64,000 nucleotides of DNA from Desulfoluna spongiiphila (GCF_900101345.1 NZ_FMUX01000004.1:294463-358462); one strand, 5' to 3'. Positions 17,188-26,553 are shown, counted from the stretch's first letter. Made by a program: numbers and translations. Notes: generated by a model from the sequence alone, not told the origin.

Positions 17188-17211
17188 GTGGTTTCCTCTG
17201 TGATGATGTGC

Positions 17212-18687
17212 TTATTTCTTTGCGGGACCTTTGGACTGATCGTCACCGGAGCTCTCCCCGATAAACTGACCCGGGTAGAACTTGTTGAGCCAGGCCTCGG
17301 CCAGCTGCCTGGAGGTGATGGGCTTCAGGAAAAAGTTGATGGGGACGCCGCATTTGCCCGCGATGGCTTTTTTCACATAGTCCTCGAAGGCTGTCATGAG
17401 GGAGTTGGTGTCGATGACTTTGTTGTTCTTGTCGTCGTAGGCGCCGAGGCCGGAGACGACATTTTTGACGTAGGCGTTGTTCAGCTGCATGAAGCTCTCG
17501 CCTGCTTTGGCCTTGTCTGCGGCCGACCCCATGGTGTTTACCTCTGAATCGCTGGCACCCTGGATGGCGGCGAGCTGGGACATGACCTCCTTGGGATCCG
17601 GTTTCAGGTTCTGCACCGAGGTCTCAATCTTGTTGGAAACGATGGAGGGAATCAGGCCCATGGTGATAACGCTGGCATGGGTCTGGAGGTTGGAGGTGCT
17701 CAAAAGGCTCTTGACGCTGTCAGCAAAGGAGGAGTCCAGGCCGAACTTCCCGCTGTAGTTGGAGAGGCACAGGTTTTCGCTGATGGAGGTGCTGAGGGAC
17801 TCGGCCAGGGAACTCGCCGATTGCGAGGAGTCGCTCTTTTCGTCCTTCAACAGGTGAACCAGGCCCACAAAGCTCGACCCGTAGGATGCCCCGGAGAGGA
17901 GCTGCATGCCAGCTGTATCTGCGTCTTTGCCCTCGATGGCCTGGTCCATGGAGGTGTTGTCGTCGGTATTGATTTTCCGGTCCGGGCAGTAGACGTTCCA
18001 CGCACGGATGCCCTTTTCCGGGTCCAGGACAAAGGGGGCGAAGATATCGCAGATCTTGTGGGTGCAGTTGGCGGTAATCACCAGGGTGCCTTCGAGCTTG
18101 TGGTTGGCATGCTGGCTCTCCATGGCGCTCTTGGCCGACGACCCCACGGACGCGCCGTAGGAAGGTTCAAGAAAGCCTGACGTCTGGGCAGAAACGTAGG
18201 TGGCGATGGAACTGGAGTGGGCTTCCGAACTTTGATTGTTGGACTCGAACCGAAAGTACTGGGCATCCATGATCATGGAGTCCGACGACAGGGGCATCTG
18301 CTTGATGGCGGACTTGTTGTAATCAATGGGGCTCTCCACAGTGGCGCTTATCTTGTCTTCCTTCTGGCTGTCCCGTGCCGATTTGATGTTGTTCTGGGCA
18401 TCAATGGTCTTTTTGGCCAGATCCACGGCCGCATCGGCCATGGAGGTTTTCAGGGTTTCGACCTGCTTGGCCACTTTGTCCAGATCCTTGGCATCCACGT
18501 TCATGTTCATCATTTCCTGGATCGTCATGTCCATGCTTCGCTTTGCAAGGATGAGGGCATTGAGCTCCCGCTGGGCATCGTCCACGGGTTTCTGCAGAGT
18601 GGCGATGTGCTCAAGGGCCTTTATTTTTTCGGGTTTGACGATGTTGCCCAACACAAGGGACGGATCATAGGGAATGCTCGTAGGCAT
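17212..18687 (-). CDS. Large unknown cargo-island protein with N-terminal coiled coil
   Basis: 491 residues; GGAGG precedes the ATG at 18687. Residues about 20-110 are strongly helical with heptad-like spacing (coiled coil). The middle is Ser/Ala-rich (SSEAHSSSIATYVSAQ, SDSSQSASSLAESLSTSI), with a Cys-containing strand (LVITANCTHKICDIFAPFVLD). The C-terminal part has TAFEDYVKKAIAGKCGVPINFF and a Lys/Gly tail. The helical and Ser/Ala-rich make-up could suit an alpha-pore-forming toxin or membrane-active protein, but no known family is evident. Confidence 0.65.
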   Translation of the reverse strand: MPTSIPYDPSLVLGNIVKPEKIKALEHIATLQKPVDDAQRELNALILAKRSMDMTIQEMMNMNVDAKDLDKVAKQVETLKTSMADAAVDLAKKTIDAQNNIKSARDSQKEDKISATVESPIDYNKSAIKQMPLSSDSMIMDAQYFRFESNNQSSEAHSSSIATYVSAQTSGFLEPSYGASVGSSAKSAMESQHANHKLEGTLVITANCTHKICDIFAPFVLDPEKGIRAWNVYCPDRKINTDDNTSMDQAIEGKDADTAGMQLLSGASYGSSFVGLVHLLKDEKSDSSQSASSLAESLSTSISENLCLSNYSGKFGLDSSFADSVKSLLSTSNLQTHASVITMGLIPSIVSNKIETSVQNLKPDPKEVMSQLAAIQGASDSEVNTMGSAADKAKAGESFMQLNNAYVKNVVSGLGAYDDKNNKVIDTNSLMTAFEDYVKKAIAGKCGVPINFFLKPITSRQLAEAWLNKFYPGQFIGESSGDDQSKGPAKK

Positions 18688-18728
18688 GATGTTTCCTCCA
18701 TGTTATGAAACGATTTGATTCACGTTCA

Positions 18729-19778
18729 CTACCGCCAGCTTCCCTGGTAGCATTTGGTAACTCCCAGGGCATCGATGGTCACCTTTCCAGACTCTTTGGT
18801 TCCCGTCCAGCAATAGTCCTCCAAGCCGAAGGGCAACCCGCGTTCGATATCAAAGCCCTTCTTCGTGGCATTTTTCATGCCTTCGTACATGCTGTAAATA
18901 ATGGAGCCGCCGATGACCGTAGCCCGGGTGGCTTTGTCCTGTCCTGACGTCATGGCGTTTTTCAAACGCTCCACATCCTCTTCTGTGCCCTGGACAGGCG
19001 GATCAAGGAAAAACAGTGTCTCCCAGAATCTCAGAAGCCGCCCCAATGCCACGGAGAAGATCCGCCTGTTGCGAACCGTTGCCCTCAACCCCCAGCATTC
19101 AAGGTTGTTTTGATAATGGTGCAGGTACGCACCATAATCCGAGGCGTACATACCTATATTCATCCACGACCATTCCTTTACGATCCCCTGGTCTTCAGAG
19201 GTGGTACTCACTTTACTTTGAAGAAAATCAGGAAAGGTCTGGACCTCATCTATCAACACAGGTACCGTGGTTAGCCTGTCCGTATGACTCAGGGTATCAA
19301 GCAATGCCGCGCCATCGACCAGCTCCATGGTCGTGTCCAGGAACAGCCCCCCTTCCCGCCACATGATGTACTGGGCGATGAGGTCTTTTGCCGCCACCGG
19401 CGCCACCTCCTTAAGCCTGTCGTACGCCCGTTTGACGCCTTCTGCCGCGTCTTTGACCGCCCCCTCTTTTTCCACACAGACCTGGCCGTCGAAATTCTCA
19501 TAGATCAACCGGAACCCGTTCTCAATATCGCCTTCGAGTATGGCATCGACGTTCACCACCTCGGTGTGCCGGTGGGGTTTGTTGTCCTCGCCGGAGGAGT
19601 CCATCTCCCTGATCATCTCGTCCAATGCCCCGGCCTTGTCCCCGTTGCACCAGTACTTTATTTTAAGGGACTCGTTGGCGGCGAGGCCGGGGTCGTTCAC
19701 GATGGAGGTCAGCAGCATCAAGGCATTTTTTTTATGTTGAACCGGGTCTCCGATCCACACCATATGCAAGGTATCCAT
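18729..19778 (-). CDS. TcdB-type/GT-A glycosyltransferase effector candidate
   Basis: 349 residues; AAAGGATGG precedes the start. The beginning LHMVWIGDP matches the IHFIWIG strand of sugar-binding DXD glycosyltransferases, including large clostridial toxins. Residues 128-150 give VAAKDLIAQYIMWREGGLFL followed by DTT, corresponding to AAxSDxxRyxxLxxxGGxYxDxD. The metal-binding DXD therefore reads Asp-Thr-Thr, with the second Asp lost, so activity may need another acidic residue. The C-terminal GLEDYCWTGT resembles the conserved SW(Y) end region. In known toxins such enzymes glycosylate host GTPases; that role is inferred from the island. Confidence 0.75.
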   Translation of the reverse strand: MDTLHMVWIGDPVQHKKNALMLLTSIVNDPGLAANESLKIKYWCNGDKAGALDEMIREMDSSGEDNKPHRHTEVVNVDAILEGDIENGFRLIYENFDGQVCVEKEGAVKDAAEGVKRAYDRLKEVAPVAAKDLIAQYIMWREGGLFLDTTMELVDGAALLDTLSHTDRLTTVPVLIDEVQTFPDFLQSKVSTTSEDQGIVKEWSWMNIGMYASDYGAYLHHYQNNLECWGLRATVRNRRIFSVALGRLLRFWETLFFLDPPVQGTEEDVERLKNAMTSGQDKATRATVIGGSIIYSMYEGMKNATKKGFDIERGLPFGLEDYCWTGTKESGKVTIDALGVTKCYQGSWR

Positions 19779-19822
19779 GGGTCCATCCTTTCACCTGTTC
19801 GAGTTGGTATATGGGAAACCGA

Positions 19823-21943
19823 TTATTTTTCCAGGGAATAGCTGTCAGCGGCGCCTCGCATCAGGGCATTGAGCATGCGCCCGTAAGCAATACGGAGCAT
19901 CTGGTTGTTGGCGCGCCTCAGCCGAAACCTGATTTCGCGATAAATCGCGCGCCGCGAGGCATCCAGTCCGTGGCCGAAGAAGGGGGTGGGGTGTTCGGGG
20001 GAGGGCCCCATGACATCGCCTGCTTCAATGGGAAAATACGTAAGGGGCGGCACCCCCGGCCTGGCGTCCCAGTCCACCTTGACCAAATCCCCCGCAGCCA
20101 TGGGCGCTTTGCCGGTGCCTGTCACGGCAAGGGCCTTCTGGACCTGTTCGGGGTTTTCCACCTGAAAGATGCCGAAGGTGGGAAACCAGATCACGTCGGC
20201 CACCTGGCTCGCCTTGAGAAGAAGGTAGGCGGCCACCACCCAGTTGACTTTGATATGACCATCTTCCAGTAAGGCTCTGAGTTCGGCGATTGCCGGACCG
20301 TCCACCACGTCGGCCATGCACATCATTTCAAAAATGCCCGTTTCCCCGAGCTTTTTCGCCGCGCCCACGACATCATCGGGAACGCCGGTGTCCGCTGTAT
20401 CCTTCAACTCTTTCAGTGAAAGGAAAATCCCGTCGTAGAGCCAGTCCGGAAGCGTATGGATGGAGTAAAGCTGCTGATAATCCATGCTGAAAGAGTCCAC
20501 GAGGGCCTTGGGGGCGTCAAAGATCTCGGTGATGCTTGCAGGTCTCGGGCCGTCATGCTTTCTGGGGAACACCTGCACATGGTCACAGTGCACCCAGGTC
20601 TCTTTCATGCGGGCGATCCGTTTGCCCAGTTTGTGGGCGCTGTGGCTGAGGCCGCATGAATTTTCGATGATGAGGTTGACGTTCTCCTCAAGCTGGTAGT
20701 CAAAGTCACAGACCTTGAATCCCCATTGGCCGTCGGGTACCGGATCGGGGATCTGGTGATAGTAGGTACGGTCCTGGCAGAAATACCACTCCGGCGACGT
20801 AATATGGGGCACGGCCACATCCACGAACTCGCACTTTCCCGCACCGTTTCGCACATCGAGCTTTTCCGCCTCGGGGGAGGTGTCCGGGACATCGCGGTAC
20901 TCCACGGAGTAGCCCAGGAATTTCAGCGCCGTGCGGATCAGGGTAAAATCATCGATGAGGTTGTTGGCGTACATGGAGAGGTTGTAGCTCTCCTCCGGCT
21001 CAAAGAGGGTGTCGTCGTCATCGGAGACAGGCCCTTCGGTGATGTCCCTGCTGCTGTACCTGAAATCCGAGGTAATGATCTTGAACACGTCGTAGGGCTG
21101 AGTCGCCTCCGCCTCTTTCTGGCGGGCCTTCTGCTGGTCGATGGCCAGCTCCGAGACTTCATGGCCCAGGGCATCCATGCGACCCGGGGCGTAAGGGAAA
21201 AAGCTGTGGTCCACATCGTTCCAGGCGGAATTCACCCGGTTGAGGTCCGAGACAAAAAAAAGGGTCTCCGTGCAGTACACCAACCAGTCCTTTGAGTCAG
21301 CGGTCATAATCAGGTCAAAGACTTTTTTCAGGTTGGCGCCGCCAACGGCGGTGAGGATGGGGACCAGGTCCTTGAACACATTGACGATGGTCTGGGCGCC
21401 TGCAAACTCCACGGGAACCTGAAGAGGAATATCCAGCTTCTTTGACGAAAAATCGATGAGCTTTGCAAGGGCTTCAAGCTGGGAACACCGGTACAGCTTG
21501 TCCCCCCCCAGCGCCCCATGGGGCAGGTGCTCAAGCAGGGTGCTGTACCGCGTGTCTTCGATGGCCTCCACAAGAAGGATTTTGATGCGCTGGGCAACGG
21601 CCGCCATGACCTCTCCCACGGTTTTGCCCTTGGGAATCTTATCCTGCTTAATGACAAGGTTCAGGTCGCAGTCACCGGCATACCCGTCCCAGACCAGGGT
21701 GTCCGGGGGGTTGGGGCTGATCTGGGCCTTGAGGTTACTCAGGCCCAGCCCTCCCTTGACGCTCAGGGAGCAGAGTTCATGGAGGGTGATGGCACCAAGC
21801 AGCGGGCGGGTGTCGGTGTGGTACTTCTCCATAAACCGGTTGGCGTAGGCCATCAGCTCCCCCCGGATGGGGTCTATTTTCAGGAGCTGGCCGGTGATTT
21901 CACTGTCAATGGCTCGTTTGGTTGCAACCTTCATCCGTTTCAT
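19823..21943 (-). CDS. Large unknown protein, possible nucleotidyltransferase-like
   Basis: 706 residues with GGGAGGAT upstream of the start. The N-terminal 100 residues contain LSVKGGLGLSNLKAQI, then GDCDLNLVIKQ, which loosely fits the G-G/S then D-x-D pattern of Pol-beta-type nucleotidyltransferases. A possible third Asp is in CEFVDVAVPHI about residue 375. Other landmarks are an acidic DDDDTLFEPEE loop and a Cys/His-rich stretch (NSCGLSHSAH, WVHCDHVQVF). I do not recognise the family. It occupies the largest single space in the cargo island, next to the glycosyltransferase gene. Confidence 0.6.
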   Translation of the reverse strand: MKRMKVATKRAIDSEITGQLLKIDPIRGELMAYANRFMEKYHTDTRPLLGAITLHELCSLSVKGGLGLSNLKAQISPNPPDTLVWDGYAGDCDLNLVIKQDKIPKGKTVGEVMAAVAQRIKILLVEAIEDTRYSTLLEHLPHGALGGDKLYRCSQLEALAKLIDFSSKKLDIPLQVPVEFAGAQTIVNVFKDLVPILTAVGGANLKKVFDLIMTADSKDWLVYCTETLFFVSDLNRVNSAWNDVDHSFFPYAPGRMDALGHEVSELAIDQQKARQKEAEATQPYDVFKIITSDFRYSSRDITEGPVSDDDDTLFEPEESYNLSMYANNLIDDFTLIRTALKFLGYSVEYRDVPDTSPEAEKLDVRNGAGKCEFVDVAVPHITSPEWYFCQDRTYYHQIPDPVPDGQWGFKVCDFDYQLEENVNLIIENSCGLSHSAHKLGKRIARMKETWVHCDHVQVFPRKHDGPRPASITEIFDAPKALVDSFSMDYQQLYSIHTLPDWLYDGIFLSLKELKDTADTGVPDDVVGAAKKLGETGIFEMMCMADVVDGPAIAELRALLEDGHIKVNWVVAAYLLLKASQVADVIWFPTFGIFQVENPEQVQKALAVTGTGKAPMAAGDLVKVDWDARPGVPPLTYFPIEAGDVMGPSPEHPTPFFGHGLDASRRAIYREIRFRLRRANNQMLRIAYGRMLNALMRGAADSYSLEK

Positions 21944-22030
21944 ACGTTGTCATCCTCCCACGATCGGTTCGGTTTTTCGTGCCGTCACGGCATCGGTGAA
22001 TGTAAAAAACGATGTAAGTATTCAGCTCAA

Positions 22031-22190
22031 AATGCCTCCGGCGGCCCTGCCGGGGGCCAAACGTTTAAAACATTTGACAAACAGGCCTTACGCAAGCCTT
22101 TCCAGGCTCCGCCGGAGGCAAGCTGAATCGTTACAAAACGATTATGTAAATAACGTGGCCCCCACTGCCTCCGGTGCCCCTGCCGGGGGC
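22031..22190. repeat. CCTCCGGCGGCCCTGCCGGG repeat cluster
   Basis: A full copy starts at about 22033 (CCTCCGGCGGCCCTGCCGGG, then GGCCAAAC, then a TTTAAAACATTTGACAAACA segment). A partial copy ends near 22190, in the 253-bp gap above the gene at 22197-22682. Related copies are at 26468-26533 (inverted) and 59127-59196. The family always sits between genes. Confidence 0.65.
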
Positions 22191-22196
22191 CGGCGT

Positions 22197-22682
22197 TCAT
22201 CGAAAAGCCCCGCGTATGCCATAGACGCGTTTCCCACCGGCGATGTCCGTATACTGCGTCAGGGAATCCCCATGGACCATGGCCTCGAACTGAATGTCTG
22301 CCGTGGCCGGTTGCCCGGTGTACAACCCGTCGGTATAGCGCACATAGTGGGGGTCGGCCGGGGTACCGCAGATGAGCAGGTCCCCTTCCGCAGGGATCCT
22401 GTCCCGGCCGCGGAGAAACTCCCCGTCGCTTTTTCCGGTGAGGAGCCTGAGCAGATCCCGGCCGTACCCGTTGATGGTCTCTTTGCTTCGAAAGACATTC
22501 TTCTTGTCCGGTCGTCCGCCGGTGACCGTGGCCAGGTACACCACGGCACAGGCCAGGTATCCCCAGGAGAGGGTCGCTTTTTTCTCATTGTTTTTGCACC
22601 ACACAGTCCATCCCGGGCAGCCTTCGATGGCCGAGGGGATCTCCTCTCTGCCACACGCGTAGGCCAAACAGTTTGCAGGCAT
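22197..22682 (-). CDS. Small unknown protein, possibly NlpC/CHAP-like
   Basis: 161 residues; GGAGG precedes the ATG at 22682. MPANCLAYACGREE puts a Cys near the N-terminus, and PAEGDLLICGTPADPHYVRY puts a GDL(h) strand and a His in the order used by NlpC/P60 and CHAP amidases. The similarity is weak and the acidic third residue is not clear. There is no signal peptide. It lies between the baseplate genes and the main cargo run, next to another small unknown. Confidence 0.5.
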   Translation of the reverse strand: MPANCLAYACGREEIPSAIEGCPGWTVWCKNNEKKATLSWGYLACAVVYLATVTGGRPDKKNVFRSKETINGYGRDLLRLLTGKSDGEFLRGRDRIPAEGDLLICGTPADPHYVRYTDGLYTGQPATADIQFEAMVHGDSLTQYTDIAGGKRVYGIRGAFR

Positions 22683-22697
22683 GATTTTCCTCCGTTG

Positions 22698-23096
22698 TCA
22701 TGAAGTCGTGTGACTGGGTTCCCGGCTGCAGGGCAGCAGGATGACTTTCCGATAGCTTCGGGCAAAATCCCCGATATCCCAAAACGTGGCATCCGTTCCG
22801 CGCAGCACAAAGACCCGGTTGCCCGACAGGGCCCCGCCGCTCCGCCTGCCGCTGTCCACGAAGCCGGGCCCGGCCCCGGGGATCACCCCGAGGTCACGGC
22901 TGCACTGTGCATCGCTGAGCCCGGAAAAAGAGCCCGAAGACGAGGTGGTGCACTCCGGGGCTGAGGCCCCCCGGAGATACTCCCGGACCTCGTTGCCGCT
23001 GAGCGGCCCTCCGGCTTTTGCGATGACCCTTACCTTCGGATGCGAAAAGCAGCCGTCCGAAGCCTCTCCATGCACCAGCAGCACAATGGTTTCCAT
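22698..23096 (-). CDS. Small unknown protein
   Basis: 132 residues from the ATG at 23096 (AAGGACG upstream). It begins with a hydrophobic strand METIVLLVHGEA and carries a Ser/Gly-rich middle with Cys residues (APECTTSSSGSFSGLSDAQC). It ends in an alpha/beta-looking RVFVLRGTDATFWDIGDF and YRKVILLPC. The layout could be a small Rossmann-like domain. No family is recognised. It follows the large baseplate gene after 43 bp, so it may be a structural accessory or the first cargo gene. Confidence 0.5.
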   Translation of the reverse strand: METIVLLVHGEASDGCFSHPKVRVIAKAGGPLSGNEVREYLRGASAPECTTSSSGSFSGLSDAQCSRDLGVIPGAGPGFVDSGRRSGGALSGNRVFVLRGTDATFWDIGDFARSYRKVILLPCSREPSHTTS

Positions 23097-23139
23097 GGCT
23101 CGTCCTTGGTTGTCATTCGGTGGGTGGGGCAAAGGCGAC

Positions 23140-25533
23140 TTACCGGCTTTGCAGCAGGGTTTTCAGCGCATCGGCAAGTTCGTCCCGACGGCTTTCGTCT
23201 CCTCCTGCCGCGGCATCCTGCCAGCGGGTCCAGAGGGTTTCAAAGTGCTGCATCTCGTCAAAGGAGAGAAAATGAAAGGAGGGCTGAAGGTGGACCGGGA
23301 GCTGTCCGGCGACCATCTCCATGGTGATTTCGCGAAAGACGTCGCTGGCAAACCGATCGGTCCACGCGGGAAACAGAATGCTGATGCCGTGGACGTAAAA
23401 ACCGTCCGGCGGGGTCTCCGGGTCTGTGCCGAAGGAGCGGGGCCTCAGGAGCAGGTGTTCCACCACATGCATCCCTTCGGTGGCCATGTTGATGTACATG
23501 AGGTAACGGCGCAGGAGATGCACCAGGTGGGCGGCCCTCCAGATCGTCCGGGTGCTGCCCAGGTAAACCCAGGTGTCCCCCATGTGAAAAGCGATCTGCA
23601 CATCATCGCAGTCGGACAGGTGCACCAGGCGGTACCGGTTCAACTGACCACCGCCCCGCAGAAGGGAATCGAACAGGAGGTTGTGACGAAAAGGGACGAT
23701 GGAGACCATCAACTCACGGACGGCCCCGCAGGTGAGCCGGGGTTCCTTCGGGGCGGGAGAGATGGGGGCCATGTGGCCGGACCCGTCAGCATCGAGGTCC
23801 GCGGCAAGGGTTCCGGCATGCAGGCCCAGGTAGTGTTCGTCGCTGACCAGCTCCAGGCTGTCCCGGGTGATGGCCTGGGTCAGGGAGTCATGCTTGTGAT
23901 GGTAAAACCCCAGGAGAATCTCGCACTTCATTTGAAACGGCGGGATGTTTCGCTCCCCTTCCACCCGGTGCCCCGGACGCGACCCCCTGAACCTGTGGGC
24001 CGAGATCTCGGGCAGCCGTTTTAAAAGGGCGATGCGCACCTGGATCAGGGCCTCGTCAAGGGCGGTATCGCTGAAGTAGCTTCCGTCCCGGCGAAGGGGC
24101 TCTTTCTCCACCGTCTCCCCGTAAAGGGCCAGGAGGTGGGTAAGAAACCCGTTGCGGCGCCGATGAAAGGCGTCGTATTTTTTCATCAGGGCCCTGTGGG
24201 CGGCCTCGGGCTCTTTTTTGGTTCGAAGCCCGTCCATGCCGCTGATGTGACCCGAGTCAAGGAACCTCCCGAACCGGGTCCGCCGCACCGCAGGCTCCGG
24301 GGAGAAAAGGTCGGGCATGGCATCCAGGGTGGCCATGCCGTCGGCCAGGAACTGTTCCATCAGGGCCAGGTACCCCTTGAGCTGCCTGGCCGCGGCCTTT
24401 CGTTCCTCGGGATAGGAGGGGGGAACGCCGAAGGCGTTGATCCCGTAGACATTGGGAAAGTGGTCCTGGATGGAGGTGTACTCACCGAAATCCCGAAACG
24501 TCGCCTCCGGAAGGGTATAAAGCGATGCGGGATCGTGGGGCACGGGGCGCCGCCCACCGAACTCCAGGGCGGAGTAAAGCCCCTTGAACTGATCTATATC
24601 AACGGCAAGGCGCTTTCCCTCAAGAAAGAGCGCGACCCGGTTGTCAGAATCGTGCCCGGGGATGGCAAGGGAGAGTACACTTCCCTTGTTCTCTCGCTGG
24701 ATGCAGACAAAGTGACGGAGCCCCCCCTTGAAAAAGCAGAGTTTTTTTACCGACACCACCCCTTCCACCTTCCGCACCGCCCCGATCACTTCGGTGACGG
24801 CGACCCTCTCCACCACGGACGAGCGCCCCAGCCGGGACAAAATACCGTGGCGGGTCAGGGGCCCATGGAAGACAGTGGCCAGTTCCACCTCCTCTTCCAG
24901 CATCGCCTGATGGGACTCCGGTCGGATTCCCGGCGCCAGGAGCCCGTTGCAGACATGGTAGATCTCAGCCATGACCACGGAAGGGGAACGGGATCCGTCG
25001 AGTTCCATCTCCGCTTCCAGGGTGTAGGGATCCTCGGTGAGGACCACCACCTCCAGGAGATCTTCCCCCAGGTTTCGAACGGCGTGGTATACGTCGGTGG
25101 CTTCGGCCATGAGATACGCCGCGTCCACACCCGGGGCCGCCCTCAGCAGAATCCGCCAAAGCCCTGGAAAAAGGGCCTCCACCCAGACATTCTCCACGCC
25201 TTCCAGCCGGTCGAAGAGGTGCTTTCTCAAGTCATCTCCCGTCACAGGCCCGCAGGGCAGGATGGCCTCGGGACTGAACATCCCCACGGCCTCCGGGACA
25301 AACCCCTCTTCCCCGGTGAAGTAGTCCACCGTGGGAAACCCCGTGCGATGCACCAGATCGGTAATGCCATAACAGAGATGCTCCAGCATGGTAACCCCGG
25401 GGTCGTGGAGGTTGTAGTCCGTCCACACCCCACCGGAGAGCTCCTGGATGAGCCGTATCCCCTCTTTGCGAAGGGACTCAAAGCTGGTGTCATCCCGGCT
25501 GAAATCCCGCTTTTTAAGGACCAGGGACCCCAT
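23140..25533 (-). CDS. eCIS baseplate wedge protein (Afp12-like)
   Basis: 797 residues, starting two bases after the fibre gene stop. The N-terminus carries the hallmark of large eCIS baseplate subunits: ELSGGVWTDYNLHDPGVTML followed by EHLCYGITDLVHRTGFPTVD. The middle contains VVERVAVTEVIGAVRKVEGV, and the C-terminal half is His/Arg-rich and soluble. In Afp/PVC particles this protein forms the baseplate wedge with the 1236-residue partner encoded upstream. Length and order fit. Confidence 0.85.
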   Translation of the reverse strand: MGSLVLKKRDFSRDDTSFESLRKEGIRLIQELSGGVWTDYNLHDPGVTMLEHLCYGITDLVHRTGFPTVDYFTGEEGFVPEAVGMFSPEAILPCGPVTGDDLRKHLFDRLEGVENVWVEALFPGLWRILLRAAPGVDAAYLMAEATDVYHAVRNLGEDLLEVVVLTEDPYTLEAEMELDGSRSPSVVMAEIYHVCNGLLAPGIRPESHQAMLEEEVELATVFHGPLTRHGILSRLGRSSVVERVAVTEVIGAVRKVEGVVSVKKLCFFKGGLRHFVCIQRENKGSVLSLAIPGHDSDNRVALFLEGKRLAVDIDQFKGLYSALEFGGRRPVPHDPASLYTLPEATFRDFGEYTSIQDHFPNVYGINAFGVPPSYPEERKAAARQLKGYLALMEQFLADGMATLDAMPDLFSPEPAVRRTRFGRFLDSGHISGMDGLRTKKEPEAAHRALMKKYDAFHRRRNGFLTHLLALYGETVEKEPLRRDGSYFSDTALDEALIQVRIALLKRLPEISAHRFRGSRPGHRVEGERNIPPFQMKCEILLGFYHHKHDSLTQAITRDSLELVSDEHYLGLHAGTLAADLDADGSGHMAPISPAPKEPRLTCGAVRELMVSIVPFRHNLLFDSLLRGGGQLNRYRLVHLSDCDDVQIAFHMGDTWVYLGSTRTIWRAAHLVHLLRRYLMYINMATEGMHVVEHLLLRPRSFGTDPETPPDGFYVHGISILFPAWTDRFASDVFREITMEMVAGQLPVHLQPSFHFLSFDEMQHFETLWTRWQDAAAGGDESRRDELADALKTLLQSR

Positions 25534-25534
25534 C

Positions 25535-26284
25535 TCACACCTGCCCGGGGTCTAAAGGAAGAACACAGGATTCCATGAAGGGATCGTCCCAGAGCCGCGC
25601 AAGGCCGAACCGGATGGCGGCATCATCTCCGTAGGCGCGGCAGGTACGCATCTCCAGCCGATAATCATGGCGTTTCCCTCGCCACCGGATCAGGATCCGG
25701 TTGCGCCGGGCGTCGAAATAGGCTTGGTGCATCGTGATCTTTCCCCGGCCCCTGAAGGTGTTCAGGGCCACAGCATGCACCAGGGCATAGCGCCCTTCCC
25801 GCTTTTTACCGGCCCCTGCCGTGATCTCAAAGGCCTGGCAGCCGTCAAGGCCGCTGACCAGGGTATGCCAGCACCCGTCGGCCGGAATCAACCCCTGGCG
25901 AAACCGACCTGTCTGGCCTTCCACGGCAAGGGTCCCGCGCAGATCCAGGTCGGACCGGGGGTCGTCGCAGCCGATGCCCACCCGCCCGTCGGGGGTCAGG
26001 GTAAGCAGGCTCTTGCTGTCTGCGTTGCGGAGGTGAAACCGCCCCGTATCCGGGTGGATCCCCATGGACCAGTCCGGGCAGACCATCTCCATCTTCTGAA
26101 AGAAGCTGATGAGCTTCTCCCGCTCCCCGATGGCGGCGATCTTCAAGCCGTGCTCTGCGGACTTTTCAAAGCCGTCGTCGATGATGTTGATCACCGAATC
26201 GATCAAATCCGCGAACTGCTTTTCCGACGGCAGGGCGCCCTTCTTGAAATACTTTTTCAGGGTATTGCGGTTCTGCTGGGCCAT
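25535..26284 (-). CDS. eCIS tail-fibre-like protein
   Basis: 249 residues with GGAG before the start. The N-terminus NRNTLKKYFKKGALPSEKQF followed by ADLIDSVINI is a form repeatedly seen beside eCIS baseplate genes. It is followed by the fibre-type repeat LLTLTPDGRVGIGCDDPRSD and LDLRGTLAVEGQTGRF (about 92-128), as in trimeric phage fibres. The C-terminal 110 residues (FEITAGAGKKREGRYALVHA) may be a receptor-binding head. It lies between the two large baseplate genes, so it probably attaches to the baseplate and decides target recognition. Confidence 0.75.
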   Translation of the reverse strand: MAQQNRNTLKKYFKKGALPSEKQFADLIDSVINIIDDGFEKSAEHGLKIAAIGEREKLISFFQKMEMVCPDWSMGIHPDTGRFHLRNADSKSLLTLTPDGRVGIGCDDPRSDLDLRGTLAVEGQTGRFRQGLIPADGCWHTLVSGLDGCQAFEITAGAGKKREGRYALVHAVALNTFRGRGKITMHQAYFDARRNRILIRWRGKRHDYRLEMRTCRAYGDDAAIRFGLARLWDDPFMESCVLPLDPGQV

Positions 26285-26467
26285 GGAGTTCGCTCCGTTT
26301 GTCGTAACTATTCAGTGCTTAACATGCTGCCTTGTATGGTTAAGGTGCTCAAAAACAGCCTCCAACGGCAAGGTGTGCCACCTTGAAAGCGGGTTGCGGA
26401 TACGCTTTGCCCCTCGTCCCTCGGGTCAAATCACATCCGCCTTTCATTCAGGCTATATTGGGGAATT

Positions 26468-26533
26468 TGTGTCAGATAGGTGTTTGGCAACCTTTTCAAA
26501 AGGTTGGCCCCCGGCAGGGCCGCCGGAGGCATA
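26468..26533. repeat. CCTCCGGCGGCCCTGCCGGG repeat, inverted copy
   Basis: The reverse complement of this segment reads CCTCCGGCGGCCCTGCCGGG, then GGCCAACCTTTTGAAAAGGT, then TGCCAAACACCTATCTGACA. It matches 59127-59196 closely through the TTTTGAAAAG palindrome and CTATCTG. It lies in the 269-bp gap 26285-26553 that separates two baseplate-region genes; nothing else is seen there. Confidence 0.65.
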
Positions 26534-26553
26534 AACTGAACAGTCACCGTTTA

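Noticed and set aside
24136..25578. Plus-strand frame opposite the Afp12-like gene
   Set aside because: Shadow; the minus strand holds the WTDYN-HDPG signature.
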